NCBI RefSeq assembly: GCF_003600355.1
Contig: NZ_CP032416.1
Coordinates: 2,066,183 to 2,130,182, forward strand
DNA length: 64,000 nt
Reading direction: 5' to 3'
Source: Clostridium fermenticellae
Lineage (GTDB): Bacteria > Bacillota > Clostridia > Clostridiales > Clostridiaceae
The translations under genes and the position numbers were made by a program. Positions 49,668 through 57,551 of the stretch are shown here, in pieces. The notes under the pieces are model-generated. The model worked only from the letters and a program-made list of their open reading frames with translations. It was not told the DNA's origin and did not search any database. Position 1 is the stretch's first letter, and each line of letters opens with the position of its first letter.

Positions 49668-49748
49668 AGGATCGGAAAGGTTCCCGACACGCTGCCTTTA
49701 AAAAGGTAGTTACCAGGTATGCAGGATATGCCGCCCTGCCATCAATCC
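49668..49748 (+). ncRNA. candidate structured RNA downstream of the PBECR-like gene
   Basis: Closing helix GGATTG / CAATCC (49668-49673 / 49743-49748) encloses three hairpins: TC-GGAA-AGG-TTCC-CGA, CTGCCTTTAAAAAGGTAG, and GGTAT-GCAGGAT-ATGCC. The loop GCAGG of the last can pair with CCTGC (49734-49739 region), making a pseudoknot. It is GC-rich against an AT-rich background and ends in its own terminator. I do not recognise a known RNA class. Confidence 0.6.
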
Positions 49749-49761
49749 GAGAGATATAAAG

Positions 49762-49792
49762 AAAGCCTATAGAAAACTCTGTAGGCTTTTGT
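49762..49792 (+). terminator. terminator of the candidate RNA
   Basis: AAAGCCTATAGA pairs with TCTGTAGGCTTTT, 14 bases after the RNA's closing helix. Confidence 0.85.
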
Positions 49793-49823
49793 TGATTTTA
49801 ATTTTAAAATAATTATGGTAAAT

Positions 49824-49911
49824 ATGACACCAACCTTCTTTATTTATCTAAACAGCTTATTCCACGTATTAATTCCAACAATACCATCAACTGCAAGTCC
49901 GCTGTCTCTCT
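49824..49911 (-). pseudogene. relic of the amidase 3' end
   Basis: Matches 55162-55262 (terminator side plus the last codons of the amidase peptidoglycan-binding domain) with one gap of about 13 bases and a few changes. Only the 3' terminal part is present; it directly abuts the TIR-SLOG gene's 3' end. Confidence 0.8.
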
Positions 49912-49930
49912 ATACCCAATATTCCATTAA

Positions 49931-51850
49931 TTAATCATTTTTTAAAAAATTTATAACTTCATTTGCTAATTTTCTATAATCGAACCCATACAACAATTGT
50001 TCATTAAGTTCATTAGGAGCACCGTTGAGTTCATTCCATTTACCACATTTTTTGTATTCGGTAGCTAGTTGAGAAGAACGTCCCCCTACTGAACCAACTA
50101 AAAAAACAGGTATATCACTTGCTCTTGCAATTTTAATTTCACTATCAATTCCTTGTAAATTAGCATCTTTTTTTATTTTTCCACCCATACATATTAATGC
50201 TTTTACATTTTCTCTATTAATCATTTTATTTCTCATCAATGCTAAACTTTCTTCCCTATCTTCTTTACTATTTCCAGTTCCAACCTTTTCAGTTTCATAA
50301 ACAGTTGCATTTCTCATTATCTCAAATAAATTATATCTTTCTTTAAAAAATTTAGAAATATACATTTTAATAGCTTTTTTATAATCTTCTGGTCTCACTT
50401 TTTGGCCAATCTCAAAAATTATATTTTGAAATGTTGGATGTGAACCAAATACCAGCGTTAATCCACTTTTCAATATTTCTTTAGAAAATAAATTTACAGC
50501 GTCTGTTAAAGACTGTTTATATATTTCTTCACACTCTGAGAAATCACCAGATATAACAATTTCCTCATCATATTTAACTTTAACTTTATTCATATATTCT
50601 CTCCACCTATAATAAAAATCCTCACAATTTTCTTCAATTATTTTATTATTATTTTGATCTTGCAATCTTTTATAATTTATATTATTTGATAAAATTATAG
50701 CCGAATCATATAAATTATAATTTTTATATTTTTTATTATCTAAAAAATTATTTAATTTAATTATATCATTACTACTATACCTTTTTCCAAAGTATTGAAC
50801 ATACTGTTTAATTTCTCGTTGTGGATAAAAATAACCCTTTCTAGAAGCACTTAAGCAGTATATCATTCTATCAAAACTTTCCTCAGTAAATTTAATATGT
50901 TGGTTCTGACAAAAATCTTTAAATGTATTTATTTGATCATATATATTATATGAATATTCCATAACAAGATGAAAACTTTGAGACAGAATATCATCAATAA
51001 TCTTTGTAAGCTTATCTTCTTTATTAAAATCTTCACTATTACATGAAATATTGGGTTTATCTCCTGGCTTAACGGGTAACGTATCTATATTTGCATCATC
51101 TATCTGAATCCAAATTATAGGTATATTATTTAATAGAGCAAATCTCAATTCTTTTTCTATCCATTCAGATTTAGCAGACTGAGGTGTATGTAAAAAAATT
51201 AGTACGTCACTTCTTCCTAAAGCACTTTTAATAACTTCTTGTGTTTCTTCTCCAACTTCAACATCTGTAACATCTCTAAACGTTTTATCATTTTTAGCCT
51301 GAATTTTTAATTTATCACATAATCTTGCAGTTAAATCTTCCCCATCCAATCTTCTATGACTAACAAATAATAAAAAATCTTCATTACATAATGTTGGTGA
51401 TATATAAGAAATAATTTTTCTAGAAAACAATAATGCTATTGACTTTATATTATCATTTCCCAAATTTCTTGCTTTCAATTCATTATACACTTTAAAGTTT
51501 CTTACCCTTAATTTATCCCATACCTCAAAGCTTTGTTTATTTTTTATTAAATCCAATGGTTCTCTGCAATCCTTATCTATAGCAATTGTCCATATTTTTG
51601 CATTATTTGCATTTGCTTTGGCTATTAACTCAGTTAACTGTGCGTCATAACTATTTTCTTTATTATTAAACATTATAATCAAAGTATTATTAGAAACTTT
51701 ATTTATGGCCACAGGTATTTGCCTTATATTTTTTATAACTACATAATCAACTACATAATTATCCATTTCAGACTTACATGTTTCAAAAAATATTTTTGCA
51801 TGTTCACAGTTATAGACAGTAAGTTCTGGTGAAATAAAACATATATTCAT
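49931..51850 (-). CDS. TIR-SLOG protein (Thoeris-like effector)
   Basis: 639 residues in three parts. Residues 1-150 form an alpha/beta domain I do not recognise. Residues ~157-255 are a TIR domain (DFLLFVSHRRLDGEDLTARL, SDVLIFLHTPQSAKSEWIEK) with the NADase glutamate at about E234. Residues ~445-639 are a SLOG domain (GLTLVFGSHPTFQNIIFEIG, ALICMGGKIKKD, VFLVGSVGGRSSQLATEY), the fold that senses TIR-made nucleotide signals in ThsA. Thus a receptor (SLOG) is joined to a TIR that could destroy NAD when triggered. It lies downstream of the ThsB-like, membrane and TIR genes on the same strand. Role inferred. Confidence 0.8.
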   Translation of the reverse strand: MNICFISPELTVYNCEHAKIFFETCKSEMDNYVVDYVVIKNIRQIPVAINKVSNNTLIIMFNNKENSYDAQLTELIAKANANNAKIWTIAIDKDCREPLDLIKNKQSFEVWDKLRVRNFKVYNELKARNLGNDNIKSIALLFSRKIISYISPTLCNEDFLLFVSHRRLDGEDLTARLCDKLKIQAKNDKTFRDVTDVEVGEETQEVIKSALGRSDVLIFLHTPQSAKSEWIEKELRFALLNNIPIIWIQIDDANIDTLPVKPGDKPNISCNSEDFNKEDKLTKIIDDILSQSFHLVMEYSYNIYDQINTFKDFCQNQHIKFTEESFDRMIYCLSASRKGYFYPQREIKQYVQYFGKRYSSNDIIKLNNFLDNKKYKNYNLYDSAIILSNNINYKRLQDQNNNKIIEENCEDFYYRWREYMNKVKVKYDEEIVISGDFSECEEIYKQSLTDAVNLFSKEILKSGLTLVFGSHPTFQNIIFEIGQKVRPEDYKKAIKMYISKFFKERYNLFEIMRNATVYETEKVGTGNSKEDREESLALMRNKMINRENVKALICMGGKIKKDANLQGIDSEIKIARASDIPVFLVGSVGGRSSQLATEYKKCGKWNELNGAPNELNEQLLYGFDYRKLANEVINFLKND

Positions 51851-52006
51851 ACTTTCCTCCTTAACAAAATTTTATCAAAGCCGTTTATTTTGTGGTAAAT
51901 GACAACTTCGCTGGTACTACACATAATAACATTTTATAATGTATCAAAAACGTCCATGAGAACATGAACGCTTTTTTCAAAATTACATAAAGGAATAAAT
52001 TAAAAA

Positions 52007-52615
52007 TCACCTTTGTCTCTTTAAATCATATTTGTCTGTATTATCACTTTTATCATATGCATTATTAATGTATTCTTCTGGGTCATCAAGAAAACTTTTC
52101 TCTTCCACATATGTAATATAAGAACCATCCATAAAATCATATGTCTGACAATCATCACAATGCCAAATCGGTGGTTTTGAATTACAATGATTTTTGTAAA
52201 TTATAGGATACAAATGTTCATTTTTATACATTAAAGTAGAGAAACCATGACAATTGGTTCCATGAATTTCTAACCAATCGTAACCACCGTCATATTTCAT
52301 AATTACGCCTACAACACCGTTAGTTTGGGATGTTCTATTTTTTCGTGTAATTTGTTTAAGAGAATATTCTATTTCCCAATCAATCCATTTACTTTTTTTC
52401 ATATTCGGCGATAATATTACAATAGTAACTGATGTATCATACATCATATCCTTTAGCACACGTTTAATATTATCAGTAGTTGTATCTGTTAAATCTGGTG
52501 AATCACTTGTTTCTCCTTGATAATAAGTAGCAGCATCACCCAATGCTGTAATAATATCATCTCTTAATGTAGTCGCCTCACTGTACTTGTAAGAAATAAA
52601 AGTTTTATGTTCCAT
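52007..52615 (-). CDS. ThsB-like TIR protein 1
   Basis: 202 residues with the ThsB-type TIR fold: N-terminal KTFISYKYSEATTLRDDI, central VTIVILSPNMKKSKWIDWEI with the likely catalytic E81, and a long insert ending KNRTSQTNGVVGVIMKYDGG. In Thoeris, ThsB detects phage and makes a cyclic ADP-ribose-type signal. It follows the small membrane protein by 27 bases and precedes the TIR-SLOG gene, and is paralogous to the protein at 54259-54948. GGAAGTG lies before ATG 52615. Confidence 0.82.
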   Translation of the reverse strand: MEHKTFISYKYSEATTLRDDIITALGDAATYYQGETSDSPDLTDTTTDNIKRVLKDMMYDTSVTIVILSPNMKKSKWIDWEIEYSLKQITRKNRTSQTNGVVGVIMKYDGGYDWLEIHGTNCHGFSTLMYKNEHLYPIIYKNHCNSKPPIWHCDDCQTYDFMDGSYITYVEEKSFLDDPEEYINNAYDKSDNTDKYDLKRQR

Positions 52616-52642
52616 TATTAATTCACTTCCTTTTATAATAAA

Positions 52643-53095
52643 TTAATAAATAATGCGATGAACCAAAATAACAATTGATATCAGCATAGGCATACCATAT
52701 AATAGAATTAAAGTTTTTGAGAGTATAAAATTAAATAAGCAATCATTTTTACTGTTTGCATCTATCCACATATCTTTATTATAAGGATCTAAATCATATA
52801 GGTTATCTTGATTGTCCTTTAATCTTTCTTTAATTACCCAAGAGTATTTCCAACGATATAGTATTTCAGTTTTGAGAAAGAAACCATCTAATCCCCAAAA
52901 CACAGCAGTTATAACAAAAATGAACAAACCTATAAGTTCAATTCTACAGTGTTGTGCAAAAAATAAAGTGAGCATAACTGTTATAAGTGTTATGTACCAT
53001 CCTTTCAACAAAAATGAATTATTAGCCATACGTGTAATGCAAGCTTGAATTAAATCAATTTCCTTATGAATTATCTCCGTTGATATCTTGTCCAA
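52643..53095 (-). CDS. small membrane protein of the TIR cluster
   Basis: 150 residues. An amphipathic N-terminus (MDKISTEIIHKEIDLIQACI) precedes hydrophobic segments at about 33-47, 52-72 and 123-147, with a cytosolic-looking stretch in between. No enzymatic motif is seen. It lies 34 bases after the TIR gene and 27 before the ThsB-like gene, so all three are co-transcribed. It may be a membrane-disrupting effector or a scaffold; neither is shown by sequence. Confidence 0.65.
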   Translation of the reverse strand: MDKISTEIIHKEIDLIQACITRMANNSFLLKGWYITLITVMLTLFFAQHCRIELIGLFIFVITAVFWGLDGFFLKTEILYRWKYSWVIKERLKDNQDNLYDLDPYNKDMWIDANSKNDCLFNFILSKTLILLYGMPMLISIVILVHRIIY

Positions 53096-53129
53096 ATATA
53101 TTACACCTCCAATAAAATTACAAACTTTA

Positions 53130-53897
53130 TTAAACTAACAATGAATATAAATTATCAAGTATATCCTTACTTTTTTTACCATTATTTATTTTTTTCCAAT
53201 TGCAAAAGCCATTATAATTAATAGCATATAAATGGTCTAAGTTTACATCATATTTAATTCTTAAATTTGCTTGTTTAGCAAAATCATAGTATTTTTTTTC
53301 AAGTACACTCTCATTAATAATACGGCTTGGCTTAGTTTCTCTTATCAACCTAGTTGTAACAAGCTCTGAATATATCCATGGAGACATAGTCTCATTTTTA
53401 ATAACATCTTTAGTGTATATTGAATTAGGTGTATTAAGAAAAAATATACATTCTGTTCTATCTATCATTTCTGTTAATGCTGTTGAAAGCATCATATGGA
53501 CATGACTTGTAGAAAAGTTCCTACTATCATAATTATAATAAGCTCCATCATCAGTTTTACAATAAGCATTATCTATTTCCTTTAGTAAATTATTAGAATA
53601 TTTCCAAACACATGAATCAATAAACGAAGTTAATCCAAACTCTTGTTTAAGCCATCCAGCCAACTTAATTGCTAAATCTTCATCATCATGAGAGTGAGAT
53701 ATAAAAATATCTGCATCAATATCTTTAAACCAATCATTCTTTATTTTACTACCATCAAGTATTCCATCTTTTCCAACGTATTCATCAAGTTCTTTTTCTA
53801 CTATATTTTTGTTATTTTCATGGTTACCATTACCTGTATCATAGTATTCCTTCTTGTTAAATATAGCATCATCTATTACATTAAATCCTTTATACAT
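53130..53897 (-). CDS. TIR-domain protein
   Basis: 255 residues. After a ~60-residue charged lead comes a TIR domain: DADIFISHSHDDEDLAIKLA, GLTSFIDSCVWKYSNNLLKE, CIFFLNTPNSIYT and SPWIYSELVTTRLI, with E178 in the usual catalytic place. The N-terminal lead is rich in Asn, Asp and Glu. It is the first gene of the minus-strand TIR group. It could be the signal-making or the target-recognising partner. Confidence 0.8.
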   Translation of the reverse strand: MYKGFNVIDDAIFNKKEYYDTGNGNHENNKNIVEKELDEYVGKDGILDGSKIKNDWFKDIDADIFISHSHDDEDLAIKLAGWLKQEFGLTSFIDSCVWKYSNNLLKEIDNAYCKTDDGAYYNYDSRNFSTSHVHMMLSTALTEMIDRTECIFFLNTPNSIYTKDVIKNETMSPWIYSELVTTRLIRETKPSRIINESVLEKKYYDFAKQANLRIKYDVNLDHLYAINYNGFCNWKKINNGKKSKDILDNLYSLLV

Positions 53898-53945
53898 AAC
53901 TTTTCATCTCCTTTAAAGTACTAATTAAATTATATTTTTCTAAGC

Positions 53946-54056
53946 ATCTTCCCTGTTTGTCCAATTAACTGATTTTTATTTTTTTATCTTATTATTCTAA
54001 CTAAGTTCTTAAACCATATCTTTGGTCTTTTTCATCTTGTAAAATAGCCTGATATC
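53946..54056 (-). pseudogene. decayed fragment of a second hsdR
   Basis: About 110 bases resemble 41366-41475, the part of hsdR coding for the C-terminal [12 protein letters not shown] region (TGTTTGTCCAATTAACTG versus TGTTTGTCCAATCAACAG, then TCTAACTAAGTTCTT versus CCTAACTAAGTTCTT). Several small indels make it non-coding. It lies in the divergent spacer 53898-54258, which otherwise holds only AT-rich promoter-like sequence. Confidence 0.7.
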
Positions 54057-54258
54057 TTTATTTACATAATACTACACAATTTAACATTTACTCTAATTGT
54101 AGATTTTTCTATCATATTGATTAACTTCAATATATAATTAATTATACCAAAATTTAATTATATATTGCAAAATATAGTATAAAAATATAAAATATTGTTA
54201 AAGTATTACATATTGTTTTGTACCTTATCATAATCTATATTTTTTAGGGGGAATATTA

Positions 54259-54948
54259 ATGGGACATAAAATATTTATATCTTATAAATATGCAGACGAT
54301 GATGTATATCCAATAGAATCAGATTCTAATGAAACAACTACAGTTAGAAATTATGTAGATGAACTTCAAAAAAAGTTAGGAGATTCTAACGAAATAAACA
54401 AGGGAGAATCTGATGGGGAAGATTTATCACAATTAAACAAAGATACGATATGGAATAAATTAAGAAATAGAATTTATGACAGTACTATTACGATGGTTTT
54501 AATTTCTAAAAATATGAAGGAAGCATTTAAATTAGAAAAATATCAGTGGATTCCAAGAGAAATTTCATATTCACTTAAAGAAACATCACGCATAGACAAA
54601 AACGGTAATCCTATTACAAGCAAAACAAACGCTATGCTTGCTATAATAATTCCAGACTATAACAATTCTTATCAATATTATACCTATACAAATGACTGTT
54701 GTGAATCTCATTGTAGGACTTTATTAAACAATACATTATTCTCAATTCTTGGAAACAACATGTTCAATATAAAACAACCAGATACAAAAGATTGTGAAAA
54801 TAATTCAACTATTTATTATGGAGATAGTAGCTATATACCAAGTGTAAAATGGGATGACTTTATTGATAATATGGATGAATATATTGATAAAGCATACGAA
54901 ATCCAAGATAATATTGATAATTATAATATTTATAAAGAAATTGAATAG
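54259..54948 (+). CDS. ThsB-like TIR protein 2
   Basis: 229 residues, paralogous to the protein at 52007-52615: GHKIFISYKYADDD at the start, an acidic insert, then TITMVLISKNMKEAFKLEKY and WIPREISYSLKETSR with likely catalytic E101. It is transcribed divergently from the other TIR genes, from GGGGGAA before ATG 54259. Two ThsB paralogues with one SLOG protein suggest two phage sensors feeding a common effector, as reported for some multi-ThsB Thoeris loci. Confidence 0.8.
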   Translation: MGHKIFISYKYADDDVYPIESDSNETTTVRNYVDELQKKLGDSNEINKGESDGEDLSQLNKDTIWNKLRNRIYDSTITMVLISKNMKEAFKLEKYQWIPREISYSLKETSRIDKNGNPITSKTNAMLAIIIPDYNNSYQYYTYTNDCCESHCRTLLNNTLFSILGNNMFNIKQPDTKDCENNSTIYYGDSSYIPSVKWDDFIDNMDEYIDKAYEIQDNIDNYNIYKEIE

Positions 54949-55141
54949 CTTATAGTTATAGTTACAATAACTAAATTTGATGATCAAAAATTTATTTCTT
55001 CCTGTATGGCTCGGAAGAACTCTTTTCATAATAAATCTACTTGGAAGTACAGGAGATTTATATATGCCGCTGTATCTTCTTATATACGATAAGAATGCAA
55101 AAATTATAGATAAACCCTACGATTTTGATGTGATAGTATAA

Positions 55142-55182
55142 AAAAGGTTGGCATCATTTTTATGATACCAACCTTCTTTATA
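55142..55182 (-). terminator. terminator after the amidase gene
   Basis: AAGGTTGGCATCAT pairs with ATGATACCAACCTT, with T-runs at both sides. Confidence 0.85.
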
Positions 55183-55193
55183 CTGGTATTAAT

Positions 55194-55874
55194 TTATCCA
55201 AACAACCTATTCCATGTATTAACTCCAACAATACCATCAACTGCAAGCCCGCAGTCCCTCTGAAAACTCTCTACAGCCTCCAGGGTGCCCCCTCCAAAGA
55301 ATCCATCAGCACCGCATCTTCCAACGTTATAACCTCTGCTCATAAGCTTTTCTTGAACAGCCTTTACATTGTTATCCTCCAAATTAGAATTCATTCTTAT
55401 AAGGTATCCAGGATAAATTAATTTACCACCGTTTCCTGCAGCTTCACCTCTTATCCTGTCCAGGGGAAAATTCTCTCCAGGACAATCTGTAGAATAAAGC
55501 TCTCTATGGCCATATATTTTACTTATTCCATATTTGCTTAACATGGAGCGGGTTAATTCTAATAATGCACTGTACTATGTTTGCCCCATAACCTCAATAT
55601 TGAAATCACCCTCAGCACATATCCCTATAGATTTAGAATTATATCCTGGACAGTGGGCACCTACGGCCTTCTCATTCCTTCCCGTATATACAGTACCGTT
55701 CTTCCTCACAAGATAGTGATAACCGCAGCCGCACCATCCATTTTCAAGATGCCACCTGTGGATATCCTCTATACTGCACACTTTTGCACCTGCATGGTGG
55801 AGCACGACTACTTCTGGATTATTGCCCCAGCTTAAACTGCTTCTAAAGCTCAAATTAGAATTTATTATGTTCAA
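55194..55874 (-). pseudogene. N-acetylmuramoyl-L-alanine amidase with PG-binding domain, in-frame TAG
   Basis: From ATG 55874 the Amidase_2 fold is clear: VVVLHHAGAKVCSIEDIHRW, GCGYHYLVRKNGTVYTGR, AVGAHCPGYNSKSIGIC. TAG at 55575-55577 follows VMGQT; the same frame resumes with YSALLELTRSM, the catalytic GHRELYSTDCPGENF, and a C-terminal peptidoglycan-binding repeat (NNVKAVQEKLMSRGYNVGRC ... TWNRLFG). Zinc ligands are split between the two parts, so the truncated product should be inactive. The full length would be 226 residues. A CAG-to-TAG change in GQTQYS is the simplest lesion. It is last in the sigma-YvrJ-DUF1659-DUF2922 module. Confidence 0.88.
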
Positions 55875-55891
55875 AATGCCACCTCCTAAAT

Positions 55892-55921
55892 TTAAAGGTC
55901 CTGCACATCTGCAGGACCTTT
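55892..55921 (-). terminator. hairpin between DUF2922 and amidase genes
   Basis: Perfect stem AAAGGTCCTGCA / TGCAGGACCTTT; the following minus-strand sequence TTTAAATTTA is a weak T-run, so it may be a partial terminator or processing site. Confidence 0.65.
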
Positions 55922-55926
55922 ATGCT

Positions 55927-56166
55927 CTATTTCATTTCAAATTCTTTTGAGTCTGTTGTTACAACCTTAGCATCCTTCTTGCCAACTAATGCACCGTTCT
56001 TAGTAACAAATATTTTCTTTGCAATTATAAGATCCATGAGAGATGCGACCTGTTCCTGGGTAACTGAAGGCTGTCCATTTGCATCTTCTTTTACGTTGTC
56101 TACACTCAAGGAAAAATATTTACCTTCTTCCTCGGTAGTAAACCTCATATTAAGTCTGTTTGCCAT
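55927..56166 (-). CDS. DUF2922 family protein
   Basis: 79 residues (MANRLNMRFTTEEEGKYFSL ... VTTDSKEFEMK) matching the small DUF2922 family. It is found in firmicute modules together with DUF1659, YvrJ and a sigma factor; its biochemical role is unknown. AAGGAGGAG lies upstream of ATG 56166. A 67-base relic of the same gene lies at 49041-49107. Confidence 0.85.
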   Translation of the reverse strand: MANRLNMRFTTEEEGKYFSLSVDNVKEDANGQPSVTQEQVASLMDLIIAKKIFVTKNGALVGKKDAKVVTTDSKEFEMK

Positions 56167-56200
56167 TTAAACTCCTCCTTTCCTGATTTTTGCCTACTAA

Positions 56201-56425
56201 CTAGGCGTTAGTAATTACAGTGTTGTCCACTTTTTGAATCTCATTTACAGGATAAGTCAGTATGTCACCTATAGCTTTTACTACATCATATACATCCTGA
56301 TCTGCTGCATCCATTGCAATCTTGCCAAGTGTAACTTTCTTAAGTATCTCTTTACCCTGTTTGTTAAGCCCTGTCTTTTCTACAATAGAAAGCGTACTTG
56401 AAAGCTTTGTTGACTTTGCTGCCAT
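56201..56425 (-). CDS. DUF1659 family protein
   Basis: 74 residues (AAKSTKLSSTLSIVEKTGLN ... TYPVNEIQKVDNTVIT), small and soluble. DUF1659 proteins accompany DUF2922 proteins and share a similar size, so they may be partners. It lies 34 bases before the DUF2922 gene; AAAGGGGCG precedes the start. Confidence 0.85.
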   Translation of the reverse strand: MAAKSTKLSSTLSIVEKTGLNKQGKEILKKVTLGKIAMDAADQDVYDVVKAIGDILTYPVNEIQKVDNTVITNA

Positions 56426-56508
56426 AGCAATTCGCCCCTTTCTTTAACTTTTACTTATATATATGCCCTTCAAAAAATTAGTGCAGAAAAAAAGAAATAG
56501 GCTTTTAC

Positions 56509-56673
56509 CTATTTCTTCTCCTGATTTTTTATAACGGCTGATATATCTTCTCTTAAATCTTCAATAGATTTGACTAAAAGGTCAATCTTATTTTCAAATC
56601 TTATGAGCAAATATATACTAACTGCTATTGGGAACCCCACGGTGCTGATTAAACTAACCAGCTGGTCATACAT
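56509..56673 (-). CDS. YvrJ family membrane protein
   Basis: 54 residues, found by reading the sequence directly: MYDQLVSLISTVGFPIAVSI, then a YLLIRFENKIDLLVKSIEDL tail. One N-terminal membrane segment (residues ~5-24) and a charged, coiled-coil-like C-terminus, like small holin-type proteins. GGGAGGGTGA precedes ATG 56673. It lies between the sigma factor and DUF1659 genes. Confidence 0.85.
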   Translation of the reverse strand: MYDQLVSLISTVGFPIAVSIYLLIRFENKIDLLVKSIEDLREDISAVIKNQEKK

Positions 56674-56712
56674 AAATATCACCCTCCCTCTGCCATTATA
56701 AAAATATATATG

Positions 56713-57249
56713 CTATTTCAGACATTTTTTCAGTTTATTTAGGGCAGATTTTTTTATTTCTATAGCATGTCTATATTTTATGTTAAGTATCTCAGCGGTT
56801 TCCTTAAGTGTCCTGCCTTCCATGTACACGGATTTAATTATTTTTATCTCTATATCCTGTAATTTGTTAAGTGAAAGTCTTATTTTTTCTGCTTCATCAT
56901 AGGCAATAACTTCATCCTCAAGGGTAAAGTCATAGGGCTGAATAGACAGTATACCGCTGTCCTGGATTTCTCTAAAATGTTTTATCTGGCCTTTCAAAAG
57001 GGCATTGAAGTTATTTACTATGGAGTTTGTGCAGTAGGTTGTAAAGGAGCCTTTTCCCATTTTGTAGAGTTTTACTGCTTTTATTATAGAAAGGTATCCG
57101 TGCTGTACTAGGTCCTCAAAGTCATAGGAAGGGATCTTGTATTTACATGCTTTTTTTATTATGAAGCAGCTGAATTTTGCAATGATAGAATCCATGGAGT
57201 CTTTGTCGCCGGATTTAGCTTTTCTAACAAGCTCTTCTATGGTAACCAC
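56713..57249 (-). CDS. sigma-70 family (phage/module-type) sigma factor
   Basis: 178 residues from GTG 57249. Region 2 is visible (KYKIPSYDFEDLVQHGYLSI, KGSFTTYCTNSIVNNFNALL) and region 4 at the C-terminus (LQDIEIKIIKSVYMEGRTLK, ETAEILNIKYRHAIEIKKSA). Short sigma factors of this kind control toxin, bacteriocin or module-specific genes in clostridia. It heads the YvrJ-DUF1659-DUF2922-amidase set and may direct its own module. Confidence 0.85.
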   Translation of the reverse strand: MVTIEELVRKAKSGDKDSMDSIIAKFSCFIIKKACKYKIPSYDFEDLVQHGYLSIIKAVKLYKMGKGSFTTYCTNSIVNNFNALLKGQIKHFREIQDSGILSIQPYDFTLEDEVIAYDEAEKIRLSLNKLQDIEIKIIKSVYMEGRTLKETAEILNIKYRHAIEIKKSALNKLKKCLK

Positions 57250-57316
57250 CGCCTTTTTATTTGATTATACAGGTAAAAGGGTGGTGATTGACCATTTTTT
57301 GACATAATGGAAAATA

Positions 57317-57515
57317 TTAATTTAAAGGTTTATATTCAATAATGCTATCCGGTATCTTCCCTGGTCTTGGATTTGTTTTTTCATCAGAATATCCAAGTAT
57401 AACAATCCCAACCAGTTCTTGCAGCATCCAATATTTTATTAAGAATGTCTATTGGTGTTTCTTTAGATTTATACTTTCGTGTACTCCTTCTATTGTAAAT
57501 TGCTTTTATGCTCAT
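57317..57515 (-). pseudogene. nitroreductase family relic with internal deletion
   Basis: ATG 57513-57515 follows GAGGTG and starts SIKAIYNRRSTRKYKSKETP...ILDAARTGW, the FMN-binding N-terminus of nitroreductases. It then jumps, out of frame, to the C-terminal VGIVILGYSDEKTNPRPGK. About 120 residues are missing, so this is non-functional. Confidence 0.82.
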
Positions 57516-57551
57516 TTATTTCACCTCATTAAATTGGAAATTATCTTCATA

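Noticed and set aside
54980-55141. 53-codon plus-strand frame after ThsB-like gene 2
   Set aside because: No ribosome-binding site and no recognisable motif; it may be a relic but cannot be supported as a gene.
8152-55577. Reassignment of TAG/TAA to glutamine
   Set aside because: TAG ends intact genes (CoA-transferase, crt, hsdM) and TAA ends many others, and the known phage-type recoding would affect many genes, not three.
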